Assembly: GCF_002245535.1 (NCBI RefSeq) | Contig: NZ_NKCN01000007.1 | Span: 149,010-213,009 of the forward strand | Length of the DNA stretch: 64,000 nucleotides | Origin: Mycobacterium lehmannii | Lineage (GTDB): Bacteria; Actinomycetota; Actinomycetes; Mycobacteriales; Mycobacteriaceae | Direction of reading: 5' to 3' | Shown here: positions 8,929-17,005 of the stretch, in pieces | How positions within the stretch are numbered: position 1 is the first letter of the stretch | Layout: every line of letters begins with the position of its first letter | Program-made: the position numbers and the translations under genes | Notes under the pieces: generated by a model | Database searches by the model: none | Told to the model about the DNA's origin: nothing | Seen by the model: the letters and a program-made list of their open reading frames with translations, nothing else

Positions 8929-9072
8929 ATGAAATTCCAAGACCGCGGTAGCGCCTACCTCGATCGAATGCTGGCCGATCCCAAGCGCGCTGAACGCGTC
9001 GCCCGGATCCGCCAACAGATGCACGCTGACGATTGCGCTTATCGAGCTGATCAGGAAGCAATGCAGGACTAG
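8929..9072 (+). CDS. hypothetical small protein (47 aa)
   Basis: The frame starts MKFQDRGSAYLDRMLADPKR and is preceded by a strong AGGAGGG 9 bases upstream. It is charged and helical (ERVARIRQQMHADD), resembling the N-terminal helical part of small regulators or antitoxins, but too short to assign. Its TAG overlaps a GTG that would start the next, now broken, gene, so the pair was probably coupled. Confidence 0.5.
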   Translation: MKFQDRGSAYLDRMLADPKRAERVARIRQQMHADDCAYRADQEAMQD

Positions 9073-9541
9073 TGGCACCTCGCCGCAGGCGCGGGGTAGG
9101 GCGGAGCGGGTCTGCTTAGGTACCGCGGAGCATGCCGCTCAGGTGGGCGAATTCTGGGCCTATCGCGTCCGACGTATCGAGGAGGTCGTGCAGGTCGACG
9201 TCCTGAAGCTGGGGACACAGCGGCCATCACGGGTGCTGGTCCGATGGGTCGATGAGACCTTCGAGGGTTGTCAGGAGTGGGTGCCGCCGGCGCGGCTGAA
9301 GGTCCGTTGGGATGGTGTTGATGCGTTCCGGGCGTACGGCCAGATGGGACACGATGCTTTGGAGACCGGTCCGTCCACCGGGCCGCTGAGGAGGTCTTCG
9401 ACGCCGTGATGCCTATGCGGTGGGATTTGGGCGGAAGTCCCCGAAGGGCTGTCGGCAAAGAACGAAGCCACGGATCCGGATCCCCGCCAATGGCGCCGGG
9501 CGGCGTCGTGTCTGCGCGTGTGGGCGTGTCTAACGGTTTGA
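9072..9541 (+). pseudogene. frameshifted hypothetical gene
   Basis: Coding character is clear in the middle segment (GEFWAYRVRRIEEVVQ then VLVRWVDETFEG and WVPPARLKV, about 9143-9310). The GTG that overlaps the previous stop leads to a different frame and terminates at 9119, so a 5' frameshift is likely. A second disruption follows: sense-like VHRAAEEVFDAVMP lies in another frame at about 9370-9425. The sequence then returns to the first frame (EVPEGLSAKNEATDPD) up to a stop at 9541. A set of near-compensating indels fits either a decaying gene or base-calling errors. No function is assigned. Confidence 0.45.
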
Positions 9542-9736
9542 GTATCCAAACCGCGCCGGATGTGAGATCGTTCTGTTATAGGTGCGTGTGACTGATGGGA
9601 CTAGAGTGACTGATGCGATTTTGGTGAATCGCAGATGTGACTGCTAGCGCGTAGCGGGGTACCTACCAGGGCATATGGGTAGAGGATTTACACTCGTCGT
9701 ATCCAGGGGGCTTCGGATGAAGGACAACAGCCAGAA

Positions 9737-9883
9737 ATGACCCAACCAGCTAGCAATCCCGCAGAGAGCAGGCTGCGTGAACGGCTTGAGAAGCACGGGA
9801 GCCGCGGAATCGTGAAGGTTACATCCGCCGAGGGTGCTGCCGTCTCGCGGGAGACTGCGTCGAAGCTGGTTCCCGCTAGTTAG
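9737..9883 (+). CDS. possible small protein (48 aa)
   Basis: The frame reads MTQPASNPAESRLRERLEKH and ends SKLVPAS 25 bases before the membrane-protein start. A seven-codon frame (ATG at 9717, preceded by AGGGGG) ends in an ATGA overlap with this ATG, which could act as a coupled leader. Support is limited to this arrangement. Confidence 0.3.
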   Translation: MTQPASNPAESRLRERLEKHGSRGIVKVTSAEGAAVSRETASKLVPAS

Positions 9884-9908
9884 GACGGCTAGTCGGGGGA
9901 CCGGGGCG

Positions 9909-11342
9909 GTGGATCTACCAGGTGACCTCCCGCAGTGGCCTGCGTGTAAGCCGCTGGGAAAATACTTCCACAGCCTGCTCTCAGATCCGGGCTGGGTGCG
10001 ACGACGGGTCGAGACCGTCGAAGTAATCAATACGGTGCGCTTCGAACGTGCGGTCTCACTGGATATCGATGTCGATGACCTTGCGAAGCGGGCGACCGAT
10101 TCCGGTGTTTCCGATGTCACGAATCTCTACGTTCCCATCGCTTCCTTCAAGAAACGGCTGCTGATCGATTTTGACGTCGTGGACCAAGATGGCCAAACGA
10201 TGTCTCTGGTGACCAGTGACGAAGACAGCCATGCTGCGCTCGCGATGCTCTTGGCAACCGCGGAAGGCAGTGGCATAGACGCGTCGAGGCTGAGTTCCGG
10301 CGCGCTGCAGAAACTTCACGACATTGTTCGTCATCCGGCCTCGACCGAAGACGCGGCAGTGATTGCGCGCGCGAGCCGCTCGCCAGGTCGGCTGGAGGTA
10401 CCGGGTTGGCAACTCAAGCCGGGCTACAACGTCACCGACGCCGACATCAAATTCTGGCGGGAGACCTTATTCGCCGATGCCGGCTTCGTAAGCCGGATCG
10501 CTGAGTTCACCACGCAGTACATGCCGATAATCAGCGTCAGACGTGACCGAACGCCGACCATCGTGAAGTACCGGACCATCGAGAGCGAGCCAGCCGCGGA
10601 CTTCGATAAGTGGACCATGGCTGAGCGTTTGGGTTGGAACGAGATCTACATCGGGATCGAGACGCCCAGTATCGGCCGTGCGCAGCGCGAGCATGTTCGC
10701 ATTTCCTCCCCCGGCGGCGTCTTCGCGGTGAGCGTCGATGTCGCGGTGGCGGAAACGCTCGACTCCGGCCCACTCACGCCACAGCCATCAGGAAGCGAGT
10801 TCACAGGCCGCGTCACGCCGGAACGCGCCTTGGTCTATACGTCTGGACGGCAGAGTTCGGATCTGCACCAGGTAATCGTCGGGATTCGACCAACCATTAC
10901 AGGGTTTAGGACGCCAGCGTTGATTGGCACGCTGCTAAGCGCCCTAGTTCTGGTCGGCGGGGCGGTTGGGCAGTGGACCGGGAACGTTCTAGGCAAAATC
11001 GTCGATCACAGCACAGATCCGGCGGTTGCCATCCTGATTGTCATCCCCTCACTGATTGCGGCCTACGTCGTCAGGGAGGGCGAACATGAGGTCAGATCGA
11101 AGCTTCTGTCTGTACCTCGGGCCGTCGTGATGTTGACGTCAGGGCTCACATTCGTTGCCGCTGCTGCCACTATTGCGCAGTTCAGCGGGCACATTCTGGC
11201 GATTGTTTGGATCGCGTGTGGGGCGGTATGCATCATCGCATTGCTCTACCTCTGGGCCGTATGCGCACGAATAGACAACCACCACAAACGAATCGTCGCT
11301 ACGAGCAATTCGCAGAGTAGTCAACCTATCTACAAGCTCTGA
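9909..11342 (+). CDS. membrane protein of unknown function
   Basis: This is about 477 aa from the GTG at 9909; the frame runs further upstream but there overlaps the small gene before it. The first 335 residues are soluble, rich in beta-like segments (FERAVSLDIDVDDL, RLLIDFDVVDQDG) with no enzyme motif I recognise. The last 140 residues contain four hydrophobic segments: ALIGTLLSALVLVGGAV, AVAILIVIPSLIAAYVV, AVVMLTSGLTFVAAAATI and LAIVWIACGAVCIIALLYLW. The layout is a cytosolic domain anchored by a C-terminal four-helix membrane domain. It sits alone beside an RM operon; a defence effector is possible but unproven. Confidence 0.65.
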   Translation: MDLPGDLPQWPACKPLGKYFHSLLSDPGWVRRRVETVEVINTVRFERAVSLDIDVDDLAKRATDSGVSDVTNLYVPIASFKKRLLIDFDVVDQDGQTMSLVTSDEDSHAALAMLLATAEGSGIDASRLSSGALQKLHDIVRHPASTEDAAVIARASRSPGRLEVPGWQLKPGYNVTDADIKFWRETLFADAGFVSRIAEFTTQYMPIISVRRDRTPTIVKYRTIESEPAADFDKWTMAERLGWNEIYIGIETPSIGRAQREHVRISSPGGVFAVSVDVAVAETLDSGPLTPQPSGSEFTGRVTPERALVYTSGRQSSDLHQVIVGIRPTITGFRTPALIGTLLSALVLVGGAVGQWTGNVLGKIVDHSTDPAVAILIVIPSLIAAYVVREGEHEVRSKLLSVPRAVVMLTSGLTFVAAAATIAQFSGHILAIVWIACGAVCIIALLYLWAVCARIDNHHKRIVATSNSQSSQPIYKL

Positions 11343-11477
11343 TTGCCGAAGTAGGACTTTCCCCTCGCCCTCGGGCAGTACCGACCTCTCGTGCGTCAAC
11401 TCAATCGGCGCTCCTCGGCGTGAAAATGGAGCATCCACCGCAGAATCACGATCGGCTTGCGGTCAGCTCAAGGGTGC

Positions 11478-14400
11478 TCACCCTTCCGACACGCCTCGAC
11501 CCTGGGAATGTGTTGATGCCGAGCCGGGCGACTGCCTTGAAGCCAATGCCGCCGCTTCCGCGTAACCCGGCGCCAGCGCCTCCATCTGCTCGATCACCAA
11601 CTTGATCGCCGCCGGCTGCTTGTCTGGCGGGTACTTGTACTTCACCAGCAGTCGCTTGATCGACGAGCGCAGCTTGGCCCGAACGTCATCGCGCACGGTC
11701 CAGTCGGTCTTGGTGTCGCGCTGCATGACGCCAACGAGCTCGCGGGCGATCTGCGCCAGCACGTCCTCACCTTGCAGTTCGACGGCGGAGTCGTTCTGCG
11801 CGACGGCGTCGTAGAACGCCAGTTCGTCATGCGATAACGGCGGACTGAAGTGCGCCCCCCGATTCCCTTCGGCGGCAACCTCTTTGGCCATCTCAATCAA
11901 CTCGGCGATCACCTCGGCCGAGGTGAGCTGCTGGTTGGTGTACCGCCGCATCAGGTTGGTGAGACGTTCGGAGAACGCCCTCTGCCGTACCACGTTGCTC
12001 TTGGTGGCACGTACCGCTTCTTCGGTGATCACGGCGCGCAGCGCCTCGATCGCCAGGTGCGGGTTGCCCGCGGCGGCGGCCTTGGTCTCGAACTCCGGAG
12101 TGAGATCGGACAGCGAGGGCTTCGGCAGCCCCGCCGCGTCGTAGATGTCGACGATGCCGTCGGAGGCCGTGGAGTCATACACCAGTGATTCGAGCATCCG
12201 CCGGATCGCCTCCGGTACCGGCTTTCCGGAGGCCTGCCGGTCATTGGCGTCGAACTTGGCCATCCACACCCGGACCTCTTCGTAAAATTTGGCGGTCGGG
12301 CGCAGTGCATCGAGCGTCTGGCTGCCGGCGCACAGCGACCAGGCCCGCGAGAGCTGATTGGCCAGGGTGCGGAACCGGTCTCCGAGCGTCGCCTCCCCCT
12401 CGGGGACCTGGTTTCCGGCGGTTGCCGGTGAGCGCAGGTAATTTGTCAGCCCCACGGCGGCCTTCATCCAGCCATGCGGCTGAGCCACTTTGGATCGCCA
12501 GTCGTATTCGCTGCACAGCGCGTCCAGCTGGGCGATCAGCGTCTCGGTCAGCGCGACAGCCTCGTCGATGTTCTTGCCGACGGGCTTCTCTTTCCGATCG
12601 GTCTGGGTGTACTCGGCCAGCGCCTTGTTCAGGTTCTCGACCAGTGGCGCGTAGGCGACCAGCAGACCGTTGGGCTTCTCCCGGAAGGTGCGGTTCACGC
12701 GGGCCAGCGTCTGCATGAGCAGCGCGCCCTTCAGGGGGCGGTCGAGGTAGAGGGTGTGCAACGGTGGCGCGTCGAACCCGGTCAGCAGCATGTCCTTGAC
12801 GAGCACGATCTGCAGTTCGTCATCGGGATCGCGCAGTCGCTGTTGGATGGTCTTGTTCTGTGCGTCGCGGCGAACGTGCTTGCCCACCAGGCCCTGGTCC
12901 TTGGCGCTTCCCGAGTAGACGACCTTGATGACACCCTTGTCGACGGCGTCGTCGTGCCATTCGGGTTTGAGTTTGATGATCTCTTCGTAGAGTTGGGCAC
13001 AGATCTCACGGGTGGCGCCGACGATGAATGCCTTGCCCGGGCAGGAGATGAATTTCCGCATCTCGGCCGAGCGGGCTTCCCAGTGCTCCACGATGTCGCG
13101 TGCCAGTACCGCGAGCCGATCGGGTGCGCCGTACACGGCGTTGATGACGGCCACCGACTTCTCGATCTGATCACGCTCGACGTCGTCGAGTCCGGAGGTC
13201 ACCTCATCGGCCGCCTTATCGAGATCGTCCTCGGTGACGCCCGCGGCGAGAGAGACCTTGATCAGCCGGGGCTCGAAATACACCGGCACCGTGGCTTTGT
13301 CGTTGACGGCGCGAGTCAGGTCGTAGACGTCGATGTCGGGGCCGAACACCTCGCGGGTGTCACGGTCGGCGTCGGCGATCGGGGTGCCGGTGAAGGCGAT
13401 GTATACCGCGTTGGGCAACGCGTCGCGGATGTGCCGGGCGTAGCCGTCGAGGTCGTCGTAGTGGCTGCGGTGCGCTTCGTCGACGACGACGATGAGGTTG
13501 CGGCGGTCAGTCAGCAGCGGATGGTCGGCGCCGGCTTCGCGTTCGGCCTTGGATAGGCCGAACTTCTGCAGCGTGGTGAAGTAGATCCCTCCCGTGGAAC
13601 GGTTCGACAGTTCATCGCGCAGCTGGGCCCGACTGGTGACCTTGATCGGCGATTCGCCCAGAAGCCTTGAGCGGTCGAAGGTTGCATAGAGTTGGCCATC
13701 GAGGTCTTTGCGGTCGGTGACGACGATGACGGTGGGGTTCTTGAGCTTGGGTTGTTGGGCCACCAGGTGGGTGTAGAGCTCCATCTCCATGGATTTGCCG
13801 GAACCCTGCGTGTGCCAGACAACACCGGCCTTGCCGTTGCTTTCGGCGGCCACCACCGTCGAGCCGACCGCCTTGGTGACGGCAAAGTACTGGTGCGGCT
13901 TGGCGATCCGTTTGATCAGACCGTCTGCGCCGGCGTCGAATGCGGTGAAGTTTCGGACCAGCTGAAGGAATCGTTCGGGGTTGAACAGGCCGTCGATCAA
14001 GTACTCGAGTTCGGTACCCAGGTGCACGTCGTCAACCGGTTCGCCGAAGGTCACCGGCTTGCCGTCGTCGTCGACGTTCCATGGGGCGTAGTGCTCCAGC
14101 GGGGTGAACGGGGTGCCGTAGCGCGCGGTGATGCCGTCACTGATGACGTTGAGCACCGCGAACCGGAAGGCCATCGGAAACTCGCGCAGGTAGGTGGCGA
14201 ATTGCGCGTGCGCGCCGGGCAGGTCGGCGTATTTGGAGCCGGCTTGCTTGAGTTCGAAGAACGCGATCGGCATCCCGTTGAGATAGAGCACGATGTCGAA
14301 ACGGCGGTCGTACTCGGCGGAGCGGACGGTGACCTGCTGCACGGCCAGGAGTTCGTTCTCCTCAGGCCGGTGGCTGATCAGCCGAATCGTCGGGTTCTGT

Positions 14401-14723
14401 TCGATGCCATCGGAATCCACATAGCTGATGCCCCGGTAGCCGCTGACCAGGTATTGGTGCAGCCGGTAGTTCTCGGCGATGGCGTCCTGGGATGACGGCT
14501 GCAGGATCGCCGCACGGGCTTGTTCGAGGTATTCGCCGGGCACCTCGGGGTTGAGTTCGCGCATCTTGGTCAGCAGTCGCTCGGGCAGCACCAGCTCGTC
14601 CCAGCTGGTGCGACCGTTCTCGATGCCCGGTGCGATGACGGAACCGTTGAGCGGCAACCACTCTTGCTGCGCAAGCGTCTCCAGTGCGACGGATTCCCAT
14701 TCGGCTTCGCTGAATTCGCTCAT
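11478..14723 (-). CDS. hsdR: type I restriction enzyme R subunit
   Basis: This 1081-aa subunit translocates and cleaves unmethylated DNA as part of an HsdR2M2S1 complex. The N-terminal nuclease has the PD-(D/E)XK pattern RFDIVLYLNG then AFFELKQ (about residues 138-158). The SF2 motor follows, with HTQGSGKSMEME (Walker A), VVDEAHRSHY (motif II) and FTGTPI (motif III), then a helicase C-terminal half with ARVNRTFREK. The C-terminal helical region matches the usual HsdR assembly domain. The ATG overlaps the stop of the nucleotidase gene by 4 bases (ATGA). No damage is visible, so the gene should be functional. Confidence 0.95.
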   Translation of the reverse strand: MSEFSEAEWESVALETLAQQEWLPLNGSVIAPGIENGRTSWDELVLPERLLTKMRELNPEVPGEYLEQARAAILQPSSQDAIAENYRLHQYLVSGYRGISYVDSDGIEQNPTIRLISHRPEENELLAVQQVTVRSAEYDRRFDIVLYLNGMPIAFFELKQAGSKYADLPGAHAQFATYLREFPMAFRFAVLNVISDGITARYGTPFTPLEHYAPWNVDDDGKPVTFGEPVDDVHLGTELEYLIDGLFNPERFLQLVRNFTAFDAGADGLIKRIAKPHQYFAVTKAVGSTVVAAESNGKAGVVWHTQGSGKSMEMELYTHLVAQQPKLKNPTVIVVTDRKDLDGQLYATFDRSRLLGESPIKVTSRAQLRDELSNRSTGGIYFTTLQKFGLSKAEREAGADHPLLTDRRNLIVVVDEAHRSHYDDLDGYARHIRDALPNAVYIAFTGTPIADADRDTREVFGPDIDVYDLTRAVNDKATVPVYFEPRLIKVSLAAGVTEDDLDKAADEVTSGLDDVERDQIEKSVAVINAVYGAPDRLAVLARDIVEHWEARSAEMRKFISCPGKAFIVGATREICAQLYEEIIKLKPEWHDDAVDKGVIKVVYSGSAKDQGLVGKHVRRDAQNKTIQQRLRDPDDELQIVLVKDMLLTGFDAPPLHTLYLDRPLKGALLMQTLARVNRTFREKPNGLLVAYAPLVENLNKALAEYTQTDRKEKPVGKNIDEAVALTETLIAQLDALCSEYDWRSKVAQPHGWMKAAVGLTNYLRSPATAGNQVPEGEATLGDRFRTLANQLSRAWSLCAGSQTLDALRPTAKFYEEVRVWMAKFDANDRQASGKPVPEAIRRMLESLVYDSTASDGIVDIYDAAGLPKPSLSDLTPEFETKAAAAGNPHLAIEALRAVITEEAVRATKSNVVRQRAFSERLTNLMRRYTNQQLTSAEVIAELIEMAKEVAAEGNRGAHFSPPLSHDELAFYDAVAQNDSAVELQGEDVLAQIARELVGVMQRDTKTDWTVRDDVRAKLRSSIKRLLVKYKYPPDKQPAAIKLVIEQMEALAPGYAEAAALASRQSPGSASTHSQGRGVSEG

Positions 14724-15823
14724 TGGTGTCCCTCTGCTGGGTTGGGATCGGCGGCGAGTTCGGCCCCGAGTTCGGCGATGGTCGGCAGGCTGGATTCGAG
14801 GTCGTCGGGCAGTTCTTCGGTGATGGCCACCATCTGGAGGTCGACTAGCGGAGGAAACGCGATGTCGGCTGTCGGCACCACGTCGTCAGCCGAGTCCTGC
14901 ACATTGGCAACGCCATAGGGAATGTGGACCCCAGCGATGTGTTCAAGCGCGCTATCGAGATGTTGCTGCTGATCGTCGAAGAAAATATGCGGTCCGAGAA
15001 CCTCGAGCACCCTCGACTTCTCGATACCTCCGAGAAAGAACGCGTCGTTGACGTTCACTCCCCAATCGCGCATCGAGTGAACTGCACGTTCGTGGGCCGG
15101 AGCATTTCGTGCCGTGATCAACGAGATGCGCAACCGAGGTACATACGACGGGTCAGCCGCCCGCCGCTCGTCCTCAAGAGTTTGGATGCGGTTCAGATCA
15201 GCGAGAAGCGGCTTCAGTAGTCCAGGTGCGAGCGGGACGTGGCTCTTGACGTCCTCATGCTCGAGGTAGTCCGCGATTAAATCCGCTTCCCGGTAGACCC
15301 GCTCGGACTCGTCGCTTGCTAGAACCCCATCGAAGTCAAACGCCACGCGAAGCGACGGATCAGCATCGTCGTACGTCGCCGTCGATGGCAGCACATGGCC
15401 TGCAGGGAGATCCCGCTTGATTGCCGCATCGACATCGTCGCGATCGGCGGTTAGGAACAGAGACATTTCGAATGCCTCGATGTATCCGTAGGGCGCCTGG
15501 CCCTGTGTGAATACCGATCGAGTAATCGGCAGCCCGTGCTTCCTGACCGAGCGCATAACCCGCAGTCCGGTCATCGGATCGTTGTGCGACAGGATGATCA
15601 CCTCGACCAACGGATTGCCCGGCCGTAGGTCGTTGAGGTTCAAGAGTCGCCGAATGAAGGGGAAAGCGACTCCCGGTACGAGTGTCTGGTCGATCCGCTC
15701 GTCCTGATACGTCCGGTACTTGTCCTCTCCATGCTCGCGAAAGTAGGCGTCCGATTCCGTGAGATCGAACAGCGCGCTCGACGCGACGCCGACCACCAAC
15801 TTGTCACTCAGTTCGTACGGCAT
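14720..15823 (-). CDS. cN-I-type 5'-nucleotidase inside the RM operon
   Basis: This 367-aa protein resembles the 5'-nucleotidase family PF06189, which dephosphorylates nucleoside monophosphates in the cytosol. The N-terminus has VGVASSALFDLTESDAYF, and IILSHNDPMTGLRV follows. The HAD-like catalytic motif is VAFDFDGVLASDESE (two Asp, about residues 161-175). SLITARNAPAHERA and HIFFDDQQQH supply the later HAD motifs. Its ATG directly abuts the hsdS stop, and its TGA overlaps the hsdR ATG, so it is co-translated with the RM subunits. An NMP-degrading enzyme here may be a metabolic passenger or a second, nucleotide-depleting defence arm; the latter is inference. Confidence 0.8.
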   Translation of the reverse strand: MPYELSDKLVVGVASSALFDLTESDAYFREHGEDKYRTYQDERIDQTLVPGVAFPFIRRLLNLNDLRPGNPLVEVIILSHNDPMTGLRVMRSVRKHGLPITRSVFTQGQAPYGYIEAFEMSLFLTADRDDVDAAIKRDLPAGHVLPSTATYDDADPSLRVAFDFDGVLASDESERVYREADLIADYLEHEDVKSHVPLAPGLLKPLLADLNRIQTLEDERRAADPSYVPRLRISLITARNAPAHERAVHSMRDWGVNVNDAFFLGGIEKSRVLEVLGPHIFFDDQQQHLDSALEHIAGVHIPYGVANVQDSADDVVPTADIAFPPLVDLQMVAITEELPDDLESSLPTIAELGAELAADPNPAEGHQ

Positions 15824-17005
15824 CTACGTGGAGTCTCCAACGATCTGCTCAGCAGCCTTCACTGTGACCCTTCCGGACATGAGCAGCGGAAGAAGCTCGT
15901 CGCGAGTGGCTGCCAGCCGTAGATTCTCGACCTCAGCCGCGAGGGCAACTGACCACAAGGAACTCATAGTCGCATCGATACGTTCAACAGACTCCCGTCT
16001 CGCAATCGGTACAGGCTCGTCGAGATGCCGCCGTTGGATGTGACCCATGGTGGTGGCCTTATCGCTCGCAATAGCTTTGAACTCAGCGAGCTTTGAACGT
16101 ATCGCTTGGTTCACCAACCACATTGGATAGTCGGGCTTCGGAATCACCTTGAAGATGTGCTGATTCACGATTGCCTCCGGCCGGTACCACCGCGCAACGG
16201 TCAGCGATCCAGACCAGGCAAAGAGCAAGTCCCCGGGGCGAACCAAATGCTCCTCAGGAACCTCGATATCGTTGTACACCGTCGAGGAACCGATTCCTGA
16301 ATTAAGTTCCGCGATCCGCACCACGACGCGACCGGTGCCGGTCGCACCTTTCGTGAAGGCTCGGCCATTCACGAAGTTTGCGAGTTGAGACAGCGGCACT
16401 AGCTGTCCACCAAATGTGGCCTCATTCCATACTGATCTGGCCAGCGTATCTGCGCTCTCCAACACCCGTTCGTTCGCCGCAATCTTCTCGTCGAGTGCAC
16501 CCAGTACTTCCGCAATCGCTCGCTGCACAGGTATCGACGGAAGGCTCACAACGACGCGCAGCTGGTCTCGGAGACTGAAGTAAGGCGCCATGTCGGTACC
16601 AAACGCTAACTGCCGAAGCTGCGTCGAAAACTCCCTACTACGTGCCCAGTAGTACAAGTATCCGCTGTCAATCTGAGCACGGTCTACAACGCGCCAATAG
16701 CTAAGATGGGGCGAGTAGACAAAGCGGGGAGCATTGTCAGGAACTCGGCCCACCCGGCCGATGCTGTTCCCCTTAGTTGTAATGACCAAGTCACCAGCTG
16801 CACCGAGCTTGCCATCGACGCGGGCATCTTGGTCAAATGCGTCCAGTCCTGCCCAGCTAAACCCGTTGTCCGACAAAGCTCCCGCCCTCAAGAACAACGG
16901 TCCGCCACCGCGCAACTCCTCGACCTTTGCCCTGTAGCCGTCTCCGATCACTAGCGCTCCGTCAGCCACTAGTGCGCCCGTCGTGCGGGGTAGCCATTCA
17001 CCCAC
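15824..17005 (-). CDS. hsdS: type I restriction-modification specificity subunit S
   Basis: HsdS is about 393 aa from the GTG at 17005 (GEWLPRTTGALVADGA); the open frame reaches 17068 but would then overlap hsdM further. It recognises the bipartite target for HsdM and HsdR. Two variable target-recognition halves are separated by a helical spacer (VQRAIAEVLGALDEKIAANE). A second helical repeat near the C-terminus (LRLAATRDELLPLLMSG) is normal for the family. The start overlaps the hsdM stop by 8 bases. The target sequence cannot be predicted. Confidence 0.92.
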   Translation of the reverse strand: MGEWLPRTTGALVADGALVIGDGYRAKVEELRGGGPLFLRAGALSDNGFSWAGLDAFDQDARVDGKLGAAGDLVITTKGNSIGRVGRVPDNAPRFVYSPHLSYWRVVDRAQIDSGYLYYWARSREFSTQLRQLAFGTDMAPYFSLRDQLRVVVSLPSIPVQRAIAEVLGALDEKIAANERVLESADTLARSVWNEATFGGQLVPLSQLANFVNGRAFTKGATGTGRVVVRIAELNSGIGSSTVYNDIEVPEEHLVRPGDLLFAWSGSLTVARWYRPEAIVNQHIFKVIPKPDYPMWLVNQAIRSKLAEFKAIASDKATTMGHIQRRHLDEPVPIARRESVERIDATMSSLWSVALAAEVENLRLAATRDELLPLLMSGRVTVKAAEQIVGDST

